8,091 nt of DNA from Shewanellaceae bacterium (GCA_016779685.1 JADHND010000068.1:1-8091); one strand, 5' to 3'; shown: positions 1-6,691, counted from the first letter of the stretch. The notes: generated from the letters alone by a model not told the origin. Numbers and translations are program-made.

Positions 1-1025
1 AAGGCATGACGCCTGAAGAAGTACGGGCGACGGGAGCAGATATTTTACTAGGTAACACTTTTCATTTGTGGTTGCGTCCGGGAACAGAGGTCATGCAACA
101 GCATGGTGATTTGCACGATTTTATGCATTGGCACCGACCTATTTTGACTGATTCAGGTGGATTCCAAGTTTTCTCTTTAGGGAAACTGCGTAAAATTACC
201 GAAGAAGGTGTGACTTTTCAGTCGCCGATTAATGGCGATAAGGTTTTCTTATCACCTGAAAAATCAATGGAAATACAACATCATCTCGGTTCTGATGTTG
301 TGATGATTTTTGACGAATGTACCCCTTATCCTGCCACTGAAGAAGAGGCCAAGCAATCGATGCATATGTCTTTGCGTTGGGCGGCTCGTTCTCGACAGGC
401 ATTCGATGCCTTAGAGAATCAGAATGCACTGTTTGGTATTGTGCAAGGGGGTGTTTATGAGGCCCTTCGTGATGAGAGTGTCGCGGGTCTTGTCGATATA
501 GGCTTTGATGGTTATGCTATTGGAGGGCTTGCGGTAGGTGAACCTAAAGCAGATATGCACCGCATTTTAGAGCATACTTGCCCGCAGCTGCCCACTGAAA
601 AACCACGTTATCTAATGGGGGTGGGGAAACCGGAAGACTTGATTGAAGGCGTGCGTCGTGGCGTCGATATGTTTGATTGCGTCATGCCAACCCGCAATGC
701 ACGCAATGGCCATTTGTTTACAGCTGAGGGTGTGATTAAAATCCGTAATGCACGCCATAAACAGGATACATCACCACTTGAAGCAGATTGCGACTGTTAC
801 ACATGTGCTCATTATAGCCGCGCTTATCTACATCACTTGGATAAGTGTCAAGAAATTTTAGGCGCTAGACTAAACACCATCCATAATTTGCGCTACTATC
901 AGCGTTTGATGGCAGGGATTCGTGAAGCGATTGCGACACAGGTGTTTGACGAATTCGTTGATTCATTTTATCAGAAACTAGGGCGAACCACGCCACCACT
1001 TAACTCAAACAAAGAAGGGGTCTAA
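1..1025 (+). CDS. tgt: Queuine tRNA-ribosyltransferase (tRNA-guanine transglycosylase), 5'-truncated by window edge
   Basis: This enzyme swaps guanine-34 in the anticodon of tRNAs with GUN anticodons for the queuosine precursor preQ1, in the cytoplasm. The first full codon in frame is at base 3 (Gly), and the ATG at 6 is internal, not the start. Counting residues from that Met, the expected motifs are TDSGGFQVFSLG with the general acid Asp49, FDECTPYPA (102-110), GIVQGG (144-149), GGLAVGE (173-179), nucleophile Asp224 in MFDCVMPTR, and the zinc site Cys262, Cys264, Cys267 and His293. Adding 40 to each gives the E. coli numbers (D89, D264, C302, C304, C307, H333), so about 40 residues lie upstream and the full protein would be near 379 residues. 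The Sec genes follow after 3 bases, the usual proteobacterial order; queA is often upstream but is not visible here. The enzyme looks intact and functional. Confidence 0.97.
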   Translation, partial: GMTPEEVRATGADILLGNTFHLWLRPGTEVMQQHGDLHDFMHWHRPILTDSGGFQVFSLGKLRKITEEGVTFQSPINGDKVFLSPEKSMEIQHHLGSDVVMIFDECTPYPATEEEAKQSMHMSLRWAARSRQAFDALENQNALFGIVQGGVYEALRDESVAGLVDIGFDGYAIGGLAVGEPKADMHRILEHTCPQLPTEKPRYLMGVGKPEDLIEGVRRGVDMFDCVMPTRNARNGHLFTAEGVIKIRNARHKQDTSPLEADCDCYTCAHYSRAYLHHLDKCQEILGARLNTIHNLRYYQRLMAGIREAIATQVFDEFVDSFYQKLGRTTPPLNSNKEGV

Positions 1026-1028
1026 TTT

Positions 1029-1361
1029 ATGTTGATTGCCAATGCTTACGCAAATGCAGGTGCCGCACCTCAAGCTGCTGGATTTTTGGATATGTTGCCG
1101 ATGTTGGCAGCGATGGGATTGATTTTTTACTTTTTAATTTATCGCCCGCAAGCTAAGCGCTCTAAAGAACAAAAAAACCTAATGACTTCTTTGAGCCAAG
1201 GTAACGAAGTTCTCACCAATGGTGGCCTTGTGGGTAAAATCGTTAAATTGACACAAGACAATGATTATTTGTTGCTTTCTTTAAATGATTCGACTCAGAT
1301 TACCCTTAAAAAAGATTATATTACAGCGGTTTTGCCTAAAGGTTCTATCCAATCTTTGTAA
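1029..1361 (+). CDS. yajC: Sec translocon accessory protein YajC
   Basis: YajC is the small inner-membrane subunit of the SecD-SecF-YajC complex that associates with SecYEG. The 110-residue product has the family's form: a short N-terminus, one membrane segment at about residues 20-38, then the signature YRPQAKRSKEQKN (38-50) and a soluble cytoplasmic domain containing VLTNGGLVGKI (61-71). The length matches the E. coli protein. The ATG at 1029 is supported by a GAAGGGG ribosome binding site at 1014-1020, inside the last codons of tgt and 8 bases upstream. With only 3 bases separating the tgt stop from this start, translation is probably coupled to tgt. secD begins 21 bases after the stop. 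YajC is usually dispensable in E. coli, and its exact role in export is unsettled. Confidence 0.97.
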   Translation: MLIANAYANAGAAPQAAGFLDMLPMLAAMGLIFYFLIYRPQAKRSKEQKNLMTSLSQGNEVLTNGGLVGKIVKLTQDNDYLLLSLNDSTQITLKKDYITAVLPKGSIQSL

Positions 1362-1382
1362 CCGTTTGACATGGAGTGAGTA

Positions 1383-3224
1383 ATGATAAACAAATATCCG
1401 CTTTGGAAAAATATATCCGTGGTGTTGATGTTGCTGATCGCTGCGTTGTATGCGTTGCCTAATTTATATGGTGACGACCATGCGGTCGAAGTCACAGGTG
1501 TTCGTGGCGCTAAGGTTTCAACAGCTGTGTTGGCGAAAGTTCAAGCTCAGTTAGCGCAACGCTCAATAGCCGTGAAAAGCATTATATTACAAAACGATAC
1601 GTTGTTGGTGCGCTTGCAAGACCATGAGCAGCAGCTGGCAGCGAAGGCTGCGATCAAACAAGCCTTAAATACCCAATACATCGTTGCTTTAAACTTTGCG
1701 CCAACAACACCAGCTTGGTTATCAGACATCGGCGCATCAGCGATGCGACTGGGTTTAGATCTGCGTGGTGGGATTCATTTCTTGATGGAGGTGGACATGC
1801 GTGAGGTGGTGGCAAAAGCCACCACTCAGATAGCAACGGATATTCGAGCAGGCCTACGTGGCGAAAAGATTCGTTATGCAGGCTTGGTGAATTTGAAGGA
1901 GGGCGTGTTGGTTCGTTTCAACAATGCCGATGCTTTCGCCGCAGGACAGCGCTACATTCAAAAAAATTTGCCACAGTATACGATGCAGACTCAGGGAGAA
2001 TTGAACCTTAAAGTGACGCTATCTGAAGCGCAGCGTCGCCAAATCCGAGAGGATGCTGTTTCGCAAAACATCACGATTTTACGAAACCGAGTCAATGAGC
2101 TCGGGGTCGCGGAACCGATTGTTCAGCGTCAAGGAGCTGAACGGATCGTTGTGCAATTGCCAGGTGTGCAAGATTCTGCCCGGGCGAAGCAAATTCTGGG
2201 TGCAACAGCCACGCTTGAATTTCGAATGGTCGATATAGACAAGGTTCAGCGTGGCTCACTGAGACAGAAATATGGGGACAAAACCGATATTTTTGATGTG
2301 CGTCGAGGTGGTAAAACAGCGTTAAAACGCGAGGTCATTTTAAGTGGTGAGCACATTACCAATGCTCAAGTTGCATTCGATGAGTACAATCAGCCGCAAG
2401 TGAGCATCGATCTCGATGCGGAAGGTGGCTCGATGATGGCAGCAGCGACAAAAGATGCCATTGGTCAATTAATGGCTGCTTTGTTTACCGAGTATAAGCC
2501 GACTGGCGAAATCGATGATCAAGGTCGGGTTAAATTGGTTAAAGCGCAGGATGTTATTTCACAAGCAACCATTCAAGCGCGCTTAGGGCGTAGCTTTCGG
2601 ATTACAGGCTTAGATTATGAAGAAGCCCAGAACCTGGCTTTGTTGTTACGTGCAGGTGCTTTGAAAGCCCCGATTCAAATTGTAGAAGAACGTACGATTG
2701 GACCATCTATGGGGCAACAAAACATTGAATATGGAATGCAAGCGATGCTGTGGGGACTGGCGATGGTCGTGCTGTTTATGCTCGTCTATTACCGTCAGTT
2801 TGGTGTTGTCGCCAATATAGTACTGATGCTGAATCTGGTGATGATTGTTGGGTTGATGTCCATGATACCGGGTGCAACTTTAACTATGCCGGGTATTGCG
2901 GGGATGGTGCTCACTGTTGGGATGGCTGTCGATGGCAATGTGCTCATCTTTGAACGGATTCGAGAGGAACTGCGTCTTGGTAAGCGCGTTCAGCAGTCCA
3001 TTTCTGAAGGCTACGACAATGCTTTTTCGACGATAGCGGACGCCAACATCACAACTTTTGTCACTGCGCTGATCTTGTTTACTGTAGGCACTGGCGCGGT
3101 TAAAGGTTTTGCGGTCACCTTGATGATCGGTATCGTGACCTCTATGTTTACCGTGATCGTCGTGTCACGGGCGTTGGTGAATGTTTTCTGGGGTGGTAAA
3201 AAGCTCAAGTCATTGTCAATTTAA
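1383..3224 (+). CDS. secD: Protein translocase subunit SecD
   Basis: SecD pairs with SecF in the inner membrane and uses the proton motive force to help pull exported proteins out of SecYEG on the periplasmic side. The 613 residues compare with 615 in E. coli. The sequence shows a first membrane segment at about 10-29, the LGLDLRGG motif (123-130), a large periplasmic region, the LRAGALKAPIQIVEE stretch (422-436) with TIGPSMG (438-444), then membrane segments 2-6 from about 452 to 602. The VGMAVDGNVLIFERIREEL motif (512-530) holds Asp517, equivalent to the E. coli proton-path D519; GAVKGFAVTLMIGIVTSMF (571-589) follows. The start is an ATG with GGAG at 1373-1376, 6 bases upstream. secF follows after 9 bases. 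No motif is missing and no frameshift is visible. A stable hairpin lies in the coding sequence near residues 141-148. Confidence 0.98.
   Translation: MINKYPLWKNISVVLMLLIAALYALPNLYGDDHAVEVTGVRGAKVSTAVLAKVQAQLAQRSIAVKSIILQNDTLLVRLQDHEQQLAAKAAIKQALNTQYIVALNFAPTTPAWLSDIGASAMRLGLDLRGGIHFLMEVDMREVVAKATTQIATDIRAGLRGEKIRYAGLVNLKEGVLVRFNNADAFAAGQRYIQKNLPQYTMQTQGELNLKVTLSEAQRRQIREDAVSQNITILRNRVNELGVAEPIVQRQGAERIVVQLPGVQDSARAKQILGATATLEFRMVDIDKVQRGSLRQKYGDKTDIFDVRRGGKTALKREVILSGEHITNAQVAFDEYNQPQVSIDLDAEGGSMMAAATKDAIGQLMAALFTEYKPTGEIDDQGRVKLVKAQDVISQATIQARLGRSFRITGLDYEEAQNLALLLRAGALKAPIQIVEERTIGPSMGQQNIEYGMQAMLWGLAMVVLFMLVYYRQFGVVANIVLMLNLVMIVGLMSMIPGATLTMPGIAGMVLTVGMAVDGNVLIFERIREELRLGKRVQQSISEGYDNAFSTIADANITTFVTALILFTVGTGAVKGFAVTLMIGIVTSMFTVIVVSRALVNVFWGGKKLKSLSI
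1805..1826 (+). other. Strong hairpin inside the secD coding sequence
   Basis: GTGGTGGC (1806-1813) and GCCACCAC (1818-1825) are perfectly complementary around an AAAA loop, and a G-U pair (1805/1826) extends the stem. It encodes Glu-Val-Val-Ala-Lys-Ala-Thr-Thr just after the first conserved SecD motif. There is no U tract after it, so it is not a typical terminator. It may be incidental; a role in mRNA stability or translational pausing is only inference. Confidence 0.4.
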
Positions 3225-3233
3225 GGTGGATTT

Positions 3234-4169
3234 ATGTTTGAAATACTTTCCCTAAAGCAAAGGATTAATTTTTTAAAACACAGTGTGCAGATTGGTTTCG
3301 TTTCTATGGCGTTGCTGCTCGGTTCAGTTGTCTCATTGGCGGTTCAAGGACTGTCTTGGGGACTTGATTTTACGGGTGGTACTGTGGTTGAAATGACCTT
3401 TTCGAAGCCAGTTGATTTGTCAGCATTGCGTCAGCATATGCTTTCAAATCAAGCGCAAGATTTGGTCGTGCAGCGTTTTGGCACCGCGAAAGACATTATT
3501 TTTCGGTTGCCCTCATCGGCGTCGGTAAAAGTCGATACCATCAAAGCCTTGGCACAAAGCTTTGATGCACAAGTGGTTTTGAAACGGGTAGAGATGATAG
3601 GCCCTGCCGTTGGTCAAGAGTTGGCAGAACAGGGTGGCTTTGCGGTCATGACGGCATTATTTTGTATTTTGCTCTATGTGTCGATGCGTTTTGAATGGCG
3701 TTTGGCACTGGGTGCCGTAGCGGCATTGGCCCACGATGTTTTGATGACGCTAGGTGTGTTTTCCGTGTTGCAGATTGAGTTTGATTTAACGGTGCTGGCG
3801 GGGGTGTTGACAGTGGTCGGCTATTCTTTGAATGACACCATTGTTGTTTTTGACCGGATCCGTGAGAATTTCATTAAATTACGCAATAATTCCGTAGCTG
3901 AAATGGTCAATACCTCCATTACTCAGACCATGAGCCGAACCATCATCACAACATTGACGACATTAATGGTGGTCATAGCGCTGTTTATGAAAGGTGGAGC
4001 CAATATTCATGGCTTTGCCACGGCCTTATTGTTGGGCATTGTCGTAGGTACTTACTCATCTATTTACGTCGCGAGTGCGCTGGCGATCCGACTGGGTATT
4101 TCACGCGAATCGATGTTACCTGAGGAAGTCGAAAAAGAGGGCGCAGACCAGCCCAGCCTTACGTATTAA
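3234..4169 (+). CDS. secF: Protein translocase subunit SecF
   Basis: SecF is the smaller partner of SecD and shares the same six-segment fold, belonging to the RND-like superfamily. The 311 residues are close to the E. coli length of 323. Seen in order are a first membrane segment (about 17-38), GLDFTGGT (43-50), VEMIGPAVGQEL (119-130), membrane segments from about 135, AHDV (167-170), VVGYSLNDTIVVFDRIREN (194-212) with Asp201 at the proton-path position (E. coli D213), and LLLGIVVGTYSSIYVA (265-280). The ATG has an AAGGTGG ribosome binding site at 3223-3229 that overlaps the secD stop codon, so translation is probably coupled to SecD. It is the last gene of the operon; a hairpin follows 11 bases after the stop. 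The acidic C-terminus (EEVEKEGAD) is typical of a cytoplasmic tail. Confidence 0.97.
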   Translation: MFEILSLKQRINFLKHSVQIGFVSMALLLGSVVSLAVQGLSWGLDFTGGTVVEMTFSKPVDLSALRQHMLSNQAQDLVVQRFGTAKDIIFRLPSSASVKVDTIKALAQSFDAQVVLKRVEMIGPAVGQELAEQGGFAVMTALFCILLYVSMRFEWRLALGAVAALAHDVLMTLGVFSVLQIEFDLTVLAGVLTVVGYSLNDTIVVFDRIRENFIKLRNNSVAEMVNTSITQTMSRTIITTLTTLMVVIALFMKGGANIHGFATALLLGIVVGTYSSIYVASALAIRLGISRESMLPEEVEKEGADQPSLTY

Positions 4170-4171
4170 CC

Positions 4172-4211
4172 AAAAAAAATTCGACGCTTTGCCATGAGGC
4201 ATAGCGTCGAA
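4172..4211 (-). terminator. Intrinsic-terminator-like hairpin, oriented for leftward transcription
   Basis: TTCGACGCT (4180-4188) pairs perfectly with AGCGTCGAA (4203-4211). After one T-T mismatch, TGCC (4190-4193) pairs with GGCA (4198-4201) around an ATGA loop. Eight A residues (4172-4179) sit immediately before the stem on +, so minus-strand RNA would end in the hairpin followed directly by eight U residues, a textbook intrinsic terminator. Rightward, the stem is followed by CCAGAGCG, and the nearest T run is four bases long about 15 bases downstream, so it should stop secF transcripts poorly unless other factors help. It may still protect the secF mRNA 3' end. The structure is directly visible; the function is inferred. 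Confidence 0.8.
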
Positions 4212-4228
4212 CCAGAGCGATAACATTT

Positions 4229-4239
4229 TCTAAGCGTCC
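4229..4239 (+). repeat. 11-base motif TCTAAGCGTCC, copy 1 (5' of the LON-domain gene)
   Basis: TCTAAGCGTCC occurs here, 47 bases before the preferred LON start, and again on the minus strand at 6595-6605 in the 5' region of the antiporter gene. In both cases it reads toward the gene. The 6-base arm TCTAAG here also has an inverted partner, CTTAGA, at 4254-4259. An 11-base match somewhere in 8 kb is expected by chance, so only the matching placement makes it notable. Confidence 0.25.
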
Positions 4240-4272
4240 AATTGAATGCTAAACTTAGATCAAAGCGATTGA

Positions 4273-4277
4273 AGAGG
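4273..4277 (+). promoter_or_regulatory. Ribosome binding site that favours the ATG at 4287
   Basis: AGAGG lies 9 bases upstream of the in-frame ATG at 4287. No comparable Shine-Dalgarno sequence precedes the alternative TTG at 4242 (upstream bases TAAGCGTCCAA). This decides the start call for the LON-domain gene. Confidence 0.6.
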
Positions 4278-4286
4278 CTTTCTGGA

Positions 4287-4889
4287 ATGAATGAATCGTA
4301 TTGTGCCACGTTGATCCGGTTAGATAGTTGGTTGTTACCGGGAGGTCGCCAAGAAATTCAGGTCGTGGATCCGGATTTGATGCGAGCTATTACGGAACAT
4401 CTCAAAAGCAAAATGAATCTGGTGGTTTCGGTGATTTCACATGGCCATGCTATGCCTTGTTATAAAATTGCAAGTGAATGTAAAGTCGTTGATTTTTTTC
4501 AGCTAGAAGATTCAACTTTTTCAGTTGTTTTAGAGGGTATTCAACGTGTTAAAGTGATTGCAGTTCAACATCATTTAGGGGCTTACCAAGTGACGGTTAA
4601 TCCGTTGCCTAATTGGCCTTCTCAGCCTATTAGCGAAGATTCCGAGATCTTGGCCGAAGCTTTACTCGAATTCTACAGTGCTAACCCAGAAATTTCTGGA
4701 CTATATTCACACATTCATTTGGAAGACCTGAACTGGGTTAGTCAGCGTTGGCTAGAAGTCCTACCGATGTATAATCAAGATAAGCAAGTCCTGCTTAAAG
4801 AACCTGATTGCCACAAAGCAGCTTATTTTATGAAGCATTTGATTGAGGGTGGGTTGAGCGCAGAGGGTTCAGCGCCTAGCCTAGATTAA
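4287..4889 (+). CDS. Stand-alone LON substrate-binding-domain protein
   Basis: The 200-residue product matches only the N-terminal domain of the Lon protease (LON_substr_bdg family); there is no AAA+ ATPase or Ser-Lys protease domain. From the ATG at 4287, the recognisable pieces are RLDSWLLPGGRQEIQVVDP (11-29), replacing the usual LPLFPGG...RIFEPRY, then CKVVDFFQLEDSTFSVVLEGIQRVKVI (65-91), a close match to the family core, and WVSQRWLEVLPMYNQDKQVLLK (150-171). No signal peptide or membrane segment is seen, so it is probably cytoplasmic. An in-frame TTG at 4242 would add 15 basic residues, but the ATG has the better ribosome site. Such proteins are common in proteobacteria; binding of unfolded or specific proteins is inferred from Lon, and the true role is unknown. 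It is separated from secF by a hairpin, and its stop overlaps the stop of the convergent antiporter gene. Confidence 0.85.
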   Translation: MNESYCATLIRLDSWLLPGGRQEIQVVDPDLMRAITEHLKSKMNLVVSVISHGHAMPCYKIASECKVVDFFQLEDSTFSVVLEGIQRVKVIAVQHHLGAYQVTVNPLPNWPSQPISEDSEILAEALLEFYSANPEISGLYSHIHLEDLNWVSQRWLEVLPMYNQDKQVLLKEPDCHKAAYFMKHLIEGGLSAEGSAPSLD

Positions 4890-6541
4890 TCTTCTTTCCG
4901 CTTTTTAACTTTTTTCCGTGTATAGTACTTTTTCAATAAGGTTTTTTTCTTGGTAGGTGGCTTGTTGCGCTGAATCTCGCTAATCATACTGTTCACAAAA
5001 CCGACGCCAGCTGATTCATAAATATCATAGACCTGATCAATTTTCATTTTGCTTAGATGGCTAATTTCTTCTTGGTAGAGGGCAATTGCGCTGACTTTAC
5101 CTTCGTATGAGCTGCCTTTCAACTGTTCGAAAGCCAATAGATTGCCGTGATGGCGTGACATCGTTAAGAGAATATGCTCAATGTTTTCATTGGGCTCAAG
5201 CTTATGCCAAAAATCGGTATCGGAAGCATCCCCTAGAATGACTCTTCTTTTTTGGCGATGATGCCTAGCAACCAGTTCAGGTTTGTGTTCGATCCCGACG
5301 ACCACGTTGCCAAAGTTTTTCTTAAGTGCATCGTAGGCACCTGTACCAATTCTACCCATACCTAAAATTAAAAAACGAGGATGACCGATGCGAATCGGTG
5401 TGTCTTCACTTTTAGCTTTGTTGTGCTCAATAAAAGCTAAAAAGGGGTGGAGGTACTGATACATTTGTTCAGATACCTGATTTAAAGGTGAAGCGAATAA
5501 AAAACTGAGGGCTAGTGACACAGCTAAGACAATGATCAGCTGTTCAGGTAGCCAGCCGTTGAGGCTGGCGACGGAGCAAACAATTAAACCAAATTCGGAG
5601 TAGGTCATGAGGGCTGATGATGACAAAAATGCGGTTCTGGCTCGAATGCGAAAGCGGGTCAATATGGTTAGAAAAATGAGCCATTTAATCGGGAGTACCA
5701 ATGTGAGTAAGACGGCTAAAACCAAATCTTCAGTGGTTGGTAAGCCTTTCAACCCAATCGTTAAGAAAAAAGTAACTAAAAACAGTTCTTTGAAATAAAA
5801 AATTGATTTGGTTAATTCTTGTGTTTTGGTATGGCCAGAGAGCAATATGCCCATCACCAAAGCCCCTAAATCAGGTTTTAAACCAGCCTTTTCAAATAAG
5901 AAGGCACCAAAGACCAGCGTCATGACTAATCCAAACAGCACCAGTAAATCGCCATGGCCCACGCGATCAAAGATTGCGTGGATGAGTGGACGAAGAAATG
6001 GCAGCAGTAACAAAGCAAAGGCATAAATCGAAGGTAGTTCACCCTTAGAAAAGGTTAGGAAGACCACAGCAAACAGATCTTGGATGATGAGAATACCAAT
6101 GGCAATTTGGCCATACAAAGAGACCATCTCCCCTTTATCATCAAGGGTTTTTACTGCAAATACGGTGCTTGAAAAGCTTAAAGCAAAAGCCAATAACAAG
6201 AGTTGGTTTTCGTTCAGTCCCGCTATTTGAGAAAAGCCTAAAAAAGCAAATATTTTCAAAATCGATAGACTGATGATCACAAATGAAAACATGTGAACCC
6301 CTGAAGTCACCAAAACCTCAGGTTTAACGAGACTTTTTAAGTCCAAACGTAGTCCAATTGCGAACAGCAGCAGGTAAACGCCAATGTCAGCAATTTTTTC
6401 GAGCAAGGGTAGGGTGTTTTCATCTATTTCAAGTGTATAGAGAATAAAGCCTGCGCCTAGATATCCCACCAAGGGTGGAAAACCAAACCGACTCATAACA
6501 AAACCACATGCTAATGTGATGAGGAGGACCGCTGGTTCCAT
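4886..6541 (-). CDS. Kef-type CPA2 monovalent cation:proton antiporter with TrkA-N (RCK) domain
   Basis: An inner-membrane K+ or Na+/H+ exchanger of the CPA2 family. Starting at the ATG read from 6541 gives 551 residues beginning MEPAVLLITLACGFV, the usual family start; an upstream in-frame ATG at 6625 would add 28 hydrophobic and basic residues (579 in all). Neither start has a clear ribosome site. In 579-numbering: RFGFPPLVGYLGAGFIL (46-62), the FSSTVFAVKTLDDKGE stretch (151-166), the Gln182-Asp183 pair of Kef-type antiporters in GILIIQDLFAVVFLTF, KPDLGALVMGILLSG (250-264) and RARTAFLSSSALMTYSEFG (328-346), all within about 12 membrane segments. A Rossmann TrkA-N domain follows (about 415-535) with GMGRIG (422-427), Glu446 ending strand 2 and GDASD (465-469), pointing to NAD(H)- or nucleotide-gated transport. 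The final 25 residues hold 13 Lys/Arg. Closest to YbaL/KefB/KefC-type proteins; the transported ion cannot be read from sequence. Confidence 0.9.
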   Translation of the reverse strand: MEPAVLLITLACGFVMSRFGFPPLVGYLGAGFILYTLEIDENTLPLLEKIADIGVYLLLFAIGLRLDLKSLVKPEVLVTSGVHMFSFVIISLSILKIFAFLGFSQIAGLNENQLLLLAFALSFSSTVFAVKTLDDKGEMVSLYGQIAIGILIIQDLFAVVFLTFSKGELPSIYAFALLLLPFLRPLIHAIFDRVGHGDLLVLFGLVMTLVFGAFLFEKAGLKPDLGALVMGILLSGHTKTQELTKSIFYFKELFLVTFFLTIGLKGLPTTEDLVLAVLLTLVLPIKWLIFLTILTRFRIRARTAFLSSSALMTYSEFGLIVCSVASLNGWLPEQLIIVLAVSLALSFLFASPLNQVSEQMYQYLHPFLAFIEHNKAKSEDTPIRIGHPRFLILGMGRIGTGAYDALKKNFGNVVVGIEHKPELVARHHRQKRRVILGDASDTDFWHKLEPNENIEHILLTMSRHHGNLLAFEQLKGSSYEGKVSAIALYQEEISHLSKMKIDQVYDIYESAGVGFVNSMISEIQRNKPPTKKKTLLKKYYTRKKVKKRKED

Positions 6542-6570
6542 ACGACTTATAATAAAAATGATTTTAATCA

Positions 6571-6576
6571 AGTATA
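6571..6576 (-). promoter_or_regulatory. Possible -10 element for the antiporter gene
   Basis: The minus strand reads TATACT here, one base from the sigma-70 consensus TATAAT. No good -35 hexamer is found 16-18 bases upstream. A transcript from here would begin near 6564, just before the ATG at 6541 and after the ATG at 6625, which would favour the shorter protein. Weak evidence. Confidence 0.2.
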
Positions 6577-6594
6577 GCGTACATTTTTTTATGA

Positions 6595-6605
6595 GGACGC
6601 TTAGA
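6595..6605 (-). repeat. 11-base motif TCTAAGCGTCC, copy 2 (5' of the antiporter)
   Basis: Identical on the minus strand to the motif at 4229-4239. It lies 53 bases upstream of the preferred antiporter start (6541), or inside the coding sequence if translation begins at 6625. Its spacing to the start is similar to that of the LON-gene copy (47 bases). Possibly a shared regulator site or chance. Confidence 0.25.
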
Positions 6606-6657
6606 GAATTATTTTTCCCATTCATTTTTGGTGTTTGTAGATTTATGTGGCTGCTAA

Positions 6658-6691
6658 CTTAATGAATCTATATTGTATTTCATGAATTAAG
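6658..6691. repeat. Imperfect inverted repeat, possible operator
   Basis: CTTAAT (6658-6663) and ATTAAG (6686-6691) are inverted repeats, with a nested ATGAA (6662-6666) and TTCAT (6679-6683) pair between them. The centre is AT-rich. Its place in the divergent promoter region would suit a regulator site, but the arms are short and AT-rich regions produce such matches easily. Confidence 0.25.

Noticed and set aside
4850..4930. Rightward terminator after the LON-domain gene
   Set aside because: The sequence after the stop is T-rich, but the only stem nearby (GCGC with GCGC around 4857-4876) is 4 bp, too weak to call.
4889..4965. Poly-A run in the antiporter tail as a programmed frameshift site
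   Set aside because: The A7 run is in the frame AAG AAA AAA ACC, which does not fit the X XXY YYZ slippery pattern, and no downstream stimulatory structure or extended alternate frame is evident.
5959..5981. CCACGC/GCGTGG inverted repeat in the antiporter gene
   Set aside because: The stem is interrupted in the minus-strand RNA that is actually made (an A-C mismatch), lies in coding sequence and has no U tract.
5607..6026. Plus-strand open frames inside the antiporter gene
   Set aside because: They are opposite-strand shadows of a well-supported membrane-protein gene and have composition typical of antisense frames (rich in Lys, Ser and Asn).
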